Below are positions 5,099 through 11,408 of a stretch of DNA of 15,784 nt, in pieces. Origin of the DNA: Thiohalobacter sp. (GTDB lineage Bacteria; Pseudomonadota; Gammaproteobacteria; Thiohalobacterales; Thiohalobacteraceae). A program made the position numbers and the translations under genes. The number at the start of each line of letters is the position of its first letter. Position 1 is the first letter of the stretch. The DNA is taken from positions 1 to 15,784 of the forward strand of contig JALVEM010000066.1 in NCBI GenBank assembly GCA_027030825.1, read 5' to 3'. Below the pieces are notes generated by a model. That model made no database searches, was not told the DNA's origin, and worked only from the letters and a program-made list of their open reading frames with translations.

Positions 5099-6916
5099 AT
5101 GAAACGTCCCACGACCGACGAAATCGTCGAGCTTCTGAGGCAGCCCGGCTTCCGCCGCGGCGAGGGCGGGGAGGACGAGCCCTCCTCCGATCCGATCGTG
5201 CCCACGGCCATGGTGCTCGAGGTGGACCGGATACGGCCCTACGACCGGAATCCGAGGCGGACGGCCAACAGCGAGTACGAGGCGATCAAGGAATCGATCC
5301 GGGCGGTGGGGATGGACCAGACGCTGACGGTGACCCGCCGCCCCGGCGACGAGGACTACATGATCGGCGCCGGCGGCAACACCCGCCTGCTGGCCGTGCA
5401 GGAACTCTGGCGCGAGACGGGCGAGGACCGGTTCCGGCGGGTGAACGTCCTGTTCGTGCCTTGGCGCGGCGACGCCGACACCCTGGTCGCGCACCTGCGC
5501 GAGAACGATCTGCGCGGGGCGCTGACGCTCGTCGACCGCGCCTTCGCGATCCGCGAGCTGCGGGCGATGCTCGAGGAGGAACGGGAGGAACCGCTGTCCA
5601 CCCGCGCGCTATCCGAGGCGCTCAGGGAGCGGGGCTACCGGATCGGCAAGTCGATGATCGCCCTCTACGACTACGTGGTCGACTTCCTGCACCCCGCGAT
5701 CCCGACCGCGCTGGCGGCAGGAATGGGCAAGCCCCAGATCGAACGCATCCAGGCCCTGGACCGCGCCTTCCTGGCGGTGTGGCGGGCGCTCGGCATCGAC
5801 GACCCCGGCGCCGGCCGGGCGATCTTCCGCGAGGTGCTCGCCCGGCACGACGGCGAGACGCTCGACCTCGACCGGCTGCGCATGGACCTGCACGCCGAGC
5901 TGTCCGTGTCCGCCGACATCGGCGCCGAGCTGGCGGCGCTGCTGCTGGGCGCCGCGCTGGACGGCCGCGACGTGGCGGAGCTCCTGGCCCGGCACCCCGT
6001 CGACGAGGACGAGGCCCTGGACGGACCCGACGGCGGCGAGGCGCCCGCCGCGGAGACGCCCGGCGCGACCGCGCCCGGGCCGGACGCCGGCGACGCCGTC
6101 CCCGAAGGCGCCGCCGCGCCGTCCACGCCTCCCGGAAGGGCGGAAATACCAAGCACGAACCATGCCACAGGGGCTGTCCACCAGGTGGACACTTCGTCCG
6201 GGGACGATCCGGCCGCCGACCCGCCACGGAAGGACGGCGAGGGCGGGGACGCCCGCGCGCGCGTGCGTGCCCTGCGCGCCCGCGCCGCGGACCTGGCCGA
6301 GACGCTGGCGCGGGAGGCCGGCCTGCCCGAGGACCTCGTGATCCGGGTCCCGAACAACGGCTGCGGCTACATCGTGGGCAACGTCCGCCTGGGCAGGCCG
6401 GGGGAGGACTACGACGACAAGCGGCGCAAGGCCATCGTCTGGTGGCTGCTCGCCTCGGTCTCCGAGCAGTTCACCTTCCACAACATGGCCTGGATGTACC
6501 TGCCGCCGACGCAGCGCTCGGGCAGCACGGTGGGGCAGCTCGCCACCAAGGCCCGCTACAACGAGTGGCCCAAGGAGGGGCCCTGGGCCTGCATCTGGCT
6601 CCAGTACCGCGTCCGCTACAACGGCAACGGCGTGTACGCCGAGGTGCCGCCCCCCAATCCCGTGGACATCGGCCCCTATGTCTGCGCGAACGCGGCCCTG
6701 TGGCGGACCTGGCTCGAGCTGGTCGACGTCTACCTCGAGCTGCGGCGCCTGATGATCCAGGAGCTGGGCGAGGAGGCGATCTGGCTGGGCCTGGAACGGG
6801 CCGAGGGCAAGCGGGGACTGCGGGAACTGCGCAGGAGGCAGGCCCTCGAGAGCGGCCTGACCTATCTGGCCGACGACGATGACGACGGATACGACGAAAC
6901 AGGGGACTTCGAATGA
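5099..6916 (+). CDS. parB: large ParB-family protein of ICE type
   Basis: This 605-residue protein matches the long ParB proteins of SPI-7-like elements. Residues 38-135 form a ParB N-terminal domain: IRPYDRNPRR (46-54), then IGAGGNTRLLAVQEL (89-103), the region equivalent to the GERRxRA nucleotide-binding box, and AHLRENDLRG (131-140). A helix-turn-helix-like segment follows (STRALSEALRERGYRIGKSMIALYDY, about 167-192). Residues about 290-390 are a Pro/Ala/Gly/Asp-rich linker, and about 390-600 a folded domain I do not recognise (Trp/Tyr-rich, WPKEGPWACIWLQYRVRY). The expected role is binding a centromere site and stimulating ParA. AAGGGAGG sits 8 bases before ATG. The linker DNA holds one copy of a 90-bp repeat with a perfect palindrome (6141-6230) that recurs in the replication gene downstream. 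Confidence 0.9.
   Translation: MKRPTTDEIVELLRQPGFRRGEGGEDEPSSDPIVPTAMVLEVDRIRPYDRNPRRTANSEYEAIKESIRAVGMDQTLTVTRRPGDEDYMIGAGGNTRLLAVQELWRETGEDRFRRVNVLFVPWRGDADTLVAHLRENDLRGALTLVDRAFAIRELRAMLEEEREEPLSTRALSEALRERGYRIGKSMIALYDYVVDFLHPAIPTALAAGMGKPQIERIQALDRAFLAVWRALGIDDPGAGRAIFREVLARHDGETLDLDRLRMDLHAELSVSADIGAELAALLLGAALDGRDVAELLARHPVDEDEALDGPDGGEAPAAETPGATAPGPDAGDAVPEGAAAPSTPPGRAEIPSTNHATGAVHQVDTSSGDDPAADPPRKDGEGGDARARVRALRARAADLAETLAREAGLPEDLVIRVPNNGCGYIVGNVRLGRPGEDYDDKRRKAIVWWLLASVSEQFTFHNMAWMYLPPTQRSGSTVGQLATKARYNEWPKEGPWACIWLQYRVRYNGNGVYAEVPPPNPVDIGPYVCANAALWRTWLELVDVYLELRRLMIQELGEEAIWLGLERAEGKRGLRELRRRQALESGLTYLADDDDDGYDETGDFE
6141..6230 (+). repeat. 90-bp repeat, copy A, in the parB-like gene
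   Basis: It aligns without gaps to 8112-8201 with about 74 of 90 positions identical by hand count. The first third shares GCACGAACCATGCCA and the last third shares GCGGC-rich sequence beginning CGATCCGGCC and ending CGCCACGGA. Both copies are in the same frame of their host genes, giving TNHATGAVHQVD here and TNHAKGGVHSVD there, then DDPAADPPR and GDPAADPPR. Confidence 0.9.
6175..6191. promoter_or_regulatory. perfect 17-bp palindrome, candidate protein-binding site A
   Basis: TGTCCACCAGGTGGACA has two 8-bp arms around a single central A. The partner site at 8146-8162 differs in both arms in a matched way, so symmetry is kept. This suggests a dimeric protein binds it; ParB-like or replication proteins of the element are the obvious candidates. 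Confidence 0.6.
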
Positions 6917-6938
6917 ACGAGAGTCGGAGGAGCGAAGC

Positions 6939-7550
6939 ATGCAAGGGAGGATCGCGCGTACGGAGATCAATCTCGCCGTGCTGCGTGCGGCGGCCGCCTG
7001 CCTGAGGCAGGGGGACTTCGGCGCCCTGCGGGAGCTGGGCTTCGGTCTCGAGGAGATCGAGGCCGTCCGCGGGCTCACGCTGGACCAGGTCGACCGGCTC
7101 GCGGACGCGCTGGCCGAGGCGCACGTGCTGCGCGTGCGCCTGGACCGCCCCGCGTTCTGGTCGCTGATGGCGCGGCTGCGGGCCGAGCGGGGACGCGAGG
7201 AGGTCCAGCGGGAGCTGCTGCTCCGCGGCGCGCCCCAGGAAATGATGGAGGCGCTCTACGGCATCGGGCCGAAGCGCTACGCGAGACTGCGCCGGGGCCT
7301 GGGCGCCCCGCCCGGGGTCGGGCGTCCGGCCGAGCCCGGCGAGTCCGAGGCCCGCCGGGTCTGGCAGGTCTGGGCGGCGATGGGCGAGCCGACCGAGATG
7401 CCGCCCGAGGACTGGCTGGCGCTGTGCACGCGCGCGGGGGTGTCGGCCCGCACCGCCTGGCGCCTGGTGGCGAGGTGGACGGCGAGGGCCGGGGACGAGC
7501 CGGCCCCGATCGGCGCCGCCGCGCCGGCGACCGCGGAGGCGGCGCCATGA
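6939..7550 (+). CDS. DUF2857-family ICE protein
   Basis: This 203-residue protein matches the DUF2857 proteins found between ParB and the STY4528-like gene in SPI-7/PFGI-1 elements. Typical features are a helical N-terminus with a short repeated-helix pattern (ALRELGFGLEEIEAVRGLTLDQVDRLA), GIGPKRYARLRRGLG, and a C-terminal WxxWxxMGEPTEMPPEDWLALCTRAGVSARTAWRLV segment that looks like a helix-turn-helix. Function is not established; a DNA-binding or regulatory role is plausible. The start is ATG 6939 because CGGAGG lies 8 bases upstream; an alternative ATG at 6879 would overlap the parB-like gene by 38 bases and has no clear ribosome site. The stop overlaps the next start (ATGA at 7547). Confidence 0.82.
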   Translation: MQGRIARTEINLAVLRAAAACLRQGDFGALRELGFGLEEIEAVRGLTLDQVDRLADALAEAHVLRVRLDRPAFWSLMARLRAERGREEVQRELLLRGAPQEMMEALYGIGPKRYARLRRGLGAPPGVGRPAEPGESEARRVWQVWAAMGEPTEMPPEDWLALCTRAGVSARTAWRLVARWTARAGDEPAPIGAAAPATAEAAP

Positions 7551-8842
7551 GCGCGCGCGACGACGACCTCCTCGCGGCGGTGGAGGCGGCGACCGGGGCG
7601 CTGGCGGCGGGGCGCGCGCGGGCGGCCTCCAGCATGTGCTACCTGGGCGTGCGCCACGAGACCTATCCGGCGGACCTGATCTCCGACACGCGGCTCACCG
7701 ACAGCGCCAAGATCCAGTACCTCTTCCTGGCGCGGGAGGCCGCGCGCTCGGGCGCCGGGGCGGTGGCCCTGCCCAGCGTGGAGGAGACCGCCTCCTGCCT
7801 GGGACAGTCGATGCGCACGGCGCAGCGCGACCGGCTGCTGCTGCGGATCGCGCGTTGGATCACCCTCGCGCGCCGCGTGCGCGACCGCGCGGGCCGCTGG
7901 CGGGGCACCGTGTGCGTGGTGCACGACACGCCCGCGGAGCTGCGCACCACCGTGCGGCTCGACGGCGGATATATGCGCCAGCTGGAGAAGACCGCCGGTC
8001 ACGGCGACCCCATCGCGCGCCAGGCGGCGCGCTCGGTCCTGCGGGAGATCGAGCAGGCCATCGCCGAGGGCCGGGACCCCATGGAGCGGGAGGATCCCGC
8101 CGACCGCTTGGCGGAAATGCTATGCACGAACCATGCCAAGGGGGGTGTCCACAGTGTGGACAGCGCGCGGGGGGGCGATCCGGCCGCCGACCCGCCACGG
8201 ACGGGCGGCGGAGAGGCGGCCGGGGAGCCACCGGCAAATTCTGCACATGGCGGCGACGATCCATGTGCAAATTTTGCACATGGACGTCATGTTGTTGAAA
8301 TTACTGGAAATTCTCAGGATCCGGGGGGTTCGGGGCCGCCATGTGCAAATTTTGCGCATGGCGAATGTAGTAGTAGTAAAAATACTACTACTACAACTTC
8401 CACCGTGGCTGAAAGTTCAGAAGCGGGCCGTCCGAGGCGGCGCGAACTGCCGCCCGATCTGCGCTGGCCTGAGGCCTTGGACGACAACATGCGCCGCCTG
8501 ATCCGGCGCGTGCTGGAGATGCACGCGCCGCCCGGGATGGCGCAGGCCCTGCTCGACGCGCTCGGGCAGAAGCTGCGCGACCGCGACCATCCCGTCCGTT
8601 CCCCCGTCAACTACGTCTACGGCCTGTGCGTCCGCGCGCGGGAGGGGCGGTTCGTCCCGCCGGCGCCGCCGGACAGGGAGGCGGACGACGGGGAGGATCG
8701 GCGGCGCGATGCGGCGGTCGCGGCCCTGCGCGCGGAGATCGCGGGGCTGGAGCGGCTGCTCGAGGGGGCCGAGGGCGAGGCGCGCCAAGCCCTCGCCGGG
8801 CAGCTCGAGGCCCTGCGACGACGACTCGCGGAGCGAACCTAG
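7547..8842 (+). CDS. STY4528-family island replication protein
   Basis: This 431-residue protein matches the 'pathogenicity island replication protein' family typified by STY4528. Residues about 25-190 form the conserved domain (CYLGVRHETYPADLISDTRLTDSAKIQYLFLAREA, then a winged-helix-like SVEETASCLGQSMRTAQRDRLLLRIARWITLARRVRDR). Residues about 190-300 are a low-complexity linker with a thrice-repeated peptide (ANSAHG, CANFAHG, CANFAHG) and an SSSKNTTTTTST run. Residues about 300-395 are a helical domain (LDDNMRRLIRRVLEMHAPPGMAQALLDALG...SPVNYVYGLCVRAREGRF), followed by a coiled-coil tail. The linker is unusual because its DNA carries iteron-like palindromes and a perfect hairpin while the flanks are plain GC-rich coding sequence. 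The layout (DNA-binding domain, origin-encoding linker, C-terminal domain) resembles phage lambda O. ATGA overlap with the preceding gene fixes the start. Confidence 0.85.
   Translation: MSARDDDLLAAVEAATGALAAGRARAASSMCYLGVRHETYPADLISDTRLTDSAKIQYLFLAREAARSGAGAVALPSVEETASCLGQSMRTAQRDRLLLRIARWITLARRVRDRAGRWRGTVCVVHDTPAELRTTVRLDGGYMRQLEKTAGHGDPIARQAARSVLREIEQAIAEGRDPMEREDPADRLAEMLCTNHAKGGVHSVDSARGGDPAADPPRTGGGEAAGEPPANSAHGGDDPCANFAHGRHVVEITGNSQDPGGSGPPCANFAHGECSSSKNTTTTTSTVAESSEAGRPRRRELPPDLRWPEALDDNMRRLIRRVLEMHAPPGMAQALLDALGQKLRDRDHPVRSPVNYVYGLCVRAREGRFVPPAPPDREADDGEDRRRDAAVAALRAEIAGLERLLEGAEGEARQALAGQLEALRRRLAERT
8112..8201 (+). repeat. 90-bp repeat, copy B, in the replication gene
   Basis: This is the partner of 6141-6230: same length, same reading frame, about 82% identical, with differences concentrated in the central third. 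It directly precedes the iteron-like array. See copy A for shared segments. Confidence 0.9.
8146..8162. promoter_or_regulatory. perfect 17-bp palindrome, candidate protein-binding site B
   Basis: TGTCCACAGTGTGGACA has 8-bp arms around a central G. Each arm end also resembles a DnaA box (GTGTCCACA and, on the other strand, CTGTCCACA; each matches 7 of 9 bases of TTATCCACA). It could therefore be a site for an element protein or a pair of facing weak DnaA boxes. Confidence 0.55.
8234..8363 (+). other. candidate origin: three iteron-like repeats with AT-rich patch
   Basis: GCAAATTCTGCACATGG (8234-8250), GCAAATTTTGCACATGG (8267-8283) and GCAAATTTTGCGCATGG (8345-8361) are 17-bp copies differing at one or two bases; the first two start 33 bp apart. 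Copy 2 is the right part of a perfect palindrome (CCATGTGCAAA at 8261-8271, central T, TTTGCACATGG at 8273-8283). Copy 3 sits in a 13-bp-arm palindrome (8337-8363) with one mismatch. Between copies 2 and 3 lies an AT-rich stretch with GAAATT at 8297 and 8307. Iterons plus an AT-rich patch are the usual parts of a plasmid or phage origin. All of it is inside the replication gene. Confidence 0.6.
8367..8394. repeat. perfect 12-bp-stem hairpin of GTA/TAC triplets
   Basis: Four GTA triplets (8367-8378), AAAA (8379-8382) and four TAC triplets (8383-8394) form an uninterrupted 12-bp stem with a 4-base loop. It immediately follows the iteron-like repeats and encodes part of the Ser/Thr run. There is no U-run after it, so it is not an intrinsic terminator. 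A single-strand initiation or primase-loading hairpin is a reasonable inference. Confidence 0.6.
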
Positions 8843-8884
8843 CGACCAGGGAGGGAACGAGGAAGATCCGAGAAGGAGGACGAC

Positions 8885-9691
8885 ATGAGCGAACGGGAAC
8901 GGAACACGCCCCCCGCAGCAGCGGTCCGGGAGGCGCCGGGCGCCCTGCGCGGCGGGGCGGTGCTGGAGATCCAGACCCGCGAGACGCGGAGGCTGGTGCG
9001 TGGCAGGCGGGCCGAGGACGGACACCCCGGCTGGCCGGGGCTGCTGCGGTTCGCGGCCATGACGCGCGTGATCTGGGCCGGCGCCGAGGGCGACGATCCA
9101 TGGGCGGACTGGTGGCTGCTGCGCGTCGAGGCGCAGCTGCACCGCTCCCGGGAGGAGATCGCGGCGGTGACGGAGGAGATCCGTCAGCGGCTTTCCGGCG
9201 TGCGCGCGTTGCGCATCGACCTGGCGCAGACCGACGAGCCGGCCAGGATCGAGCTCAACTTCGGCACGCCCTACGGCTTCATGGCCGCCTACCTGCTCGC
9301 CGACCACGACGAGCTGGTGCGCGCCGTCCTCACCGCCCGCCACGTGGGCCTGCTCAACCGGGACACGGCCGACCGGCTGGTGCACGAGGCGAACCGGGCG
9401 GCCAGGCGCGCCCTGCAGTCCGCCCTCGGCTACCGGTATCTGGCCGTCACGCGCGAGGACGTGCGCCAGGGCACGGCGAAGGCGGCGCGGGCGCGCGAGC
9501 TCATGGGACGCGTGCCCCAGGAGGTGGTCGACGGCGAGGCGCGCGCCGAGCACGCGCCGGCGCCGAGACGGCGCCGTGGACGGCGTGAGGAGGCGGAGGA
9601 GGCTGGCGCAGCGGACGGGAGCGGGGACGACGGCACGGAGACGCCGCCGCGCGATCCGCTCGCCGCGTCCGAGGGTGGACTGCGATGCTGA
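8885..9691 (+). CDS. PFL_4669-family (TIGR03761) ICE protein
   Basis: This 268-residue protein matches the TIGR03761/PFL_4669 integrating-conjugative-element family. Residues about 25-215 carry the conserved core: GGAVLEIQTRETRRLVRGR, PGWPGLLRFAAMTRVIWAGAEGDDPWADWWLLRVE, the FGTPYGFMAAYLLADHDELVRAVLTARHVGLL motif, and RRALQSALGYRYLAVTREDV. The tail (about 215-268) is charged, low complexity and probably disordered. The biochemical role is not known; the gene is a marker of this ICE class and lies in the replication/maintenance block. ATG at 8885 follows AAGGAGGA with a 5-base spacer. A 42-base gap separates it from the replication gene. Confidence 0.88.
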   Translation: MSERERNTPPAAAVREAPGALRGGAVLEIQTRETRRLVRGRRAEDGHPGWPGLLRFAAMTRVIWAGAEGDDPWADWWLLRVEAQLHRSREEIAAVTEEIRQRLSGVRALRIDLAQTDEPARIELNFGTPYGFMAAYLLADHDELVRAVLTARHVGLLNRDTADRLVHEANRAARRALQSALGYRYLAVTREDVRQGTAKAARARELMGRVPQEVVDGEARAEHAPAPRRRRGRREEAEEAGAADGSGDDGTETPPRDPLAASEGGLRC

Positions 9692-9725
9692 CGTACCGTC
9701 CGCCGCGATCCGCTGACGTACCGTC
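9687..9725. repeat. 14-bp direct repeat GCTGACGTACCGTC upstream of the antirepressor-like gene
   Basis: GCTGACGTACCGTC occurs at 9687-9700 and 9712-9725, start-to-start 25 bp. Each copy contains the small dyad GACG-TAC-CGTC. The pair covers the end of the preceding gene and the gap before ATG 9766, a natural place for an operator. ACGTCAGC, the complement of the first eight bases, also occurs upstream of parA at 3814-3821. Confidence 0.6.
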
Positions 9726-9765
9726 TCGGGAAAAGGCCATTTACGGGCAAGGGAGGGAACAAAAG

Positions 9766-10983
9766 ATGGCTGAGACGCTGACGCCGGTCCCGTTCCATGG
9801 GGACACGCTGTACCTGCTCGAGCACGCGGGCGAACCGTACGTGCCGGTGCGGCCCATCTGCGAGGCGCTGGGGCTTGAGTGGGAGCGGCAGCGGAAAAAG
9901 TTGGCCCAAGGAAGATTCGCTCAACTGACCCGCTTATGTACTGCGGTTGCCCAGGACGGCAAGCGCCGGGACATGCTCTGCATCCCGCTGCGCAAGCTGC
10001 CGGGCTGGCTGTACGCCATCAGCCCGGCCAAGGTGCGCCCCGACATCCGGCCGAAGCTCGAGCGCTACCAGGACGAGTGCGACGAGGTGCTGTGGCGCCA
10101 CTGGCAGGGCCAGGGCACGCGGGGCGTCGAGATGCCGCCCCTGCCGGAAGGCTCCAGGTTCGTGCCGGTCCGCGTCGACGGCGTCTGGCATTTCCTGATC
10201 CAGGTGCCGGGACCGCGGCATTTCGGGGAGAGCCTGTACGTCGCCCTTCGGCCGGCGGCGGAGAAGCTGGGCCTGGCGTGGCCGGCCACCCGGGACGAGG
10301 TGATGGCGACCCGGGAGATGCACCTGAGCTGCTCCCAGGTGCCCAGGCGCTGGGGCGTCGTGGCCGTCGGCGACGAGCTTGGTCGGTCCCTGGAACCCGA
10401 TCACCCCATCGGTCCCGACGTCGTCACCTGCATCCCGCTGCACGAGCTCGTGCCGCTCGCCCATGCGCTGGCGCCCTATCCGCCGGTCGCCGAGGCCGCC
10501 GCCGCGCTCGGCGAGCGCCTGCTGCAAGGGTGGCACGCCCACGTCACCGGGGGCGTCCTGCCTGGCCCGGACGAACCGGAGGCCCTGCCGCAGCCCGGCG
10601 GGCACGCGACCGCGCGCCTGGCCGGTCCGGTCGGTCGCACGGACGGCGCCGCCCGATTCGGGCCGCTCCCGGACGACGAACTCGCCGAGATGCGACGCCT
10701 CTGCATCGAGGGCGCGACGTTCCAGGCCATCGGTCGCGCGCTCGGACGCTCCCACCATGCCGTGCGCTGGGCGCTGCGGGGCATGGCCGTGCACGACCCC
10801 GGCCTGCCGGCGCGGGCGGGCGGCATCCTGCGGGGACTGGACGACGAGGCGCTGATCCGGCTGCGGGCGCAGCGGGCATCGGGGCGCTCCCTCTCGTCGA
10901 TCGCCCGGGAAGCCGGCGCGCCGGGCGATCTGCTCTCGATCGCCTTCCGCGGCATGGACTTCGCACGGGAGACGCGCCAGTGA
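9766..10983 (+). CDS. tandem antirepressor-domain protein with two C-terminal helix-turn-helix modules
   Basis: This 405-residue protein resembles phage antirepressors with a P22_AR_N-type domain. Module 1 (about 5-112) has the full pattern: PVPFHGDTLYLLEHAGEPYVPVRPICEALGLEW, then LCIPLRKLPGWLYAI and PKLERYQDECDEVLWRHW. Module 2 (about 133-258) is a diverged copy: FVPVRVDGVWHFLI, SLYVALRPAAEKLGLAW, TCIPLHELVPLAHAL and ALGERLLQGWHAHV. After a linker, residues 302-341 (LPDDELAEMRRLCIEGATFQ, AIGRALGRSHHAVRWALRGM) and 358-397 (LDDEALIRLRAQRASGRSLS, SIAREAGAPGDLLSIAFRGM) are two similar helix-turn-helix-like units. The start at ATG 9766 is set by GGGAGG nine bases upstream. It is probably a transcriptional regulator controlling the element, though antirepressor domains have varied roles. 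The next gene overlaps its stop. Confidence 0.8.
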   Translation: MAETLTPVPFHGDTLYLLEHAGEPYVPVRPICEALGLEWERQRKKLAQGRFAQLTRLCTAVAQDGKRRDMLCIPLRKLPGWLYAISPAKVRPDIRPKLERYQDECDEVLWRHWQGQGTRGVEMPPLPEGSRFVPVRVDGVWHFLIQVPGPRHFGESLYVALRPAAEKLGLAWPATRDEVMATREMHLSCSQVPRRWGVVAVGDELGRSLEPDHPIGPDVVTCIPLHELVPLAHALAPYPPVAEAAAALGERLLQGWHAHVTGGVLPGPDEPEALPQPGGHATARLAGPVGRTDGAARFGPLPDDELAEMRRLCIEGATFQAIGRALGRSHHAVRWALRGMAVHDPGLPARAGGILRGLDDEALIRLRAQRASGRSLSSIAREAGAPGDLLSIAFRGMDFARETRQ

Positions 10984-11408
10984 GCGGCTGGAGCGTGCGC
11001 AGCGCGAGGGCGCGCATCGCCGAACTGGACGCGGAGATCGCGGGGCTGGAGCGGGAAGGCGAGCGCCTGGTCGCCGACTTCCGCGAGCGGTTCCCGGACT
11101 CGCCGGCGTACCTCGCCAAGTACGCCGACCGCACGTTGACCGGGTGGCGATGGCGACGGAGTTCGGCGCGGCGCTGGCGCGGCGACCGTCCCGCGCGCGT
11201 CAACCGGACCTTCGACCTGACGGGAGACGAGGGGCGCTCGCTGCTGCGCGGGTTGCCGGCCGGCGTGCGCGCGTCATGGCTGCGCTTCGAGCGACGACGC
11301 GCGGACCTCAACCTCGCCTACGCACTGGCCCGGTACGAACGGACGCGGTTGCAGGACTGGCTGTCGCGGAGGGCGGTCCTGACCCGCCTCGAGGAGGAAA
11401 CGCCATGA
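10980..11408 (+). CDS. small DUF3158-like ICE protein
   Basis: This 142-residue, strongly basic helical protein starts at GTG 10980, overlapping the previous stop as GTGA; a GGGAG lies 9 bases upstream. The N-terminus (SARARIAELDAEIAGLEREGERLVADFRERF) predicts a coiled coil. The GWRWRRSSARRWRG and LRFERRRADLNLAYALARYERTRLQDW segments recall DUF3158, a family present at this place in PFGI-1-like elements, but the match is by eye and weak. No catalytic motif is seen. The stop overlaps the next start (ATGA). A longer upstream open frame in this phase is a shadow of the antirepressor-like gene. Confidence 0.6.
   Translation: MSGWSVRSARARIAELDAEIAGLEREGERLVADFRERFPDSPAYLAKYADRTLTGWRWRRSSARRWRGDRPARVNRTFDLTGDEGRSLLRGLPAGVRASWLRFERRRADLNLAYALARYERTRLQDWLSRRAVLTRLEEETP

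Noticed and set aside
5461..6882. Plus-strand second-frame open frame inside the parB-like gene
   Set aside because: It has extreme Arg/Gly/Pro content, typical of a GC-rich frame shadow; the parB frame carries the family motifs.
5609..7078. Minus-strand open frame (489 codons) opposite the parB-like gene
   Set aside because: It overlaps firmly identified ParB and DUF2857 genes, has low-complexity composition and no recognisable domain.
8234..8363. CRISPR array
   Set aside because: There are only three short repeats with unequal spacing, inside a coding sequence, and no cas genes in view.
8367..8394. Triplet hairpin as an intrinsic transcription terminator
   Set aside because: It has no U-run, lies in the middle of an intact gene, and its low GC stem is unlike terminators in this GC-rich element.
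9879..10979. N-terminal extension of the DUF3158-like gene to 9879
   Set aside because: It would overlap the antirepressor-like gene almost completely; the extension is Arg/Gly/Ala shadow sequence, and GTG 10980 with a GTGA overlap fits the operon pattern.
11144..11404. Upstream extension of the 11405 gene to ATG 11144
   Set aside because: The extra codons overlap the DUF3158-like gene and read as shadow sequence; the ATGA overlap at 11405 fits the neighbours.
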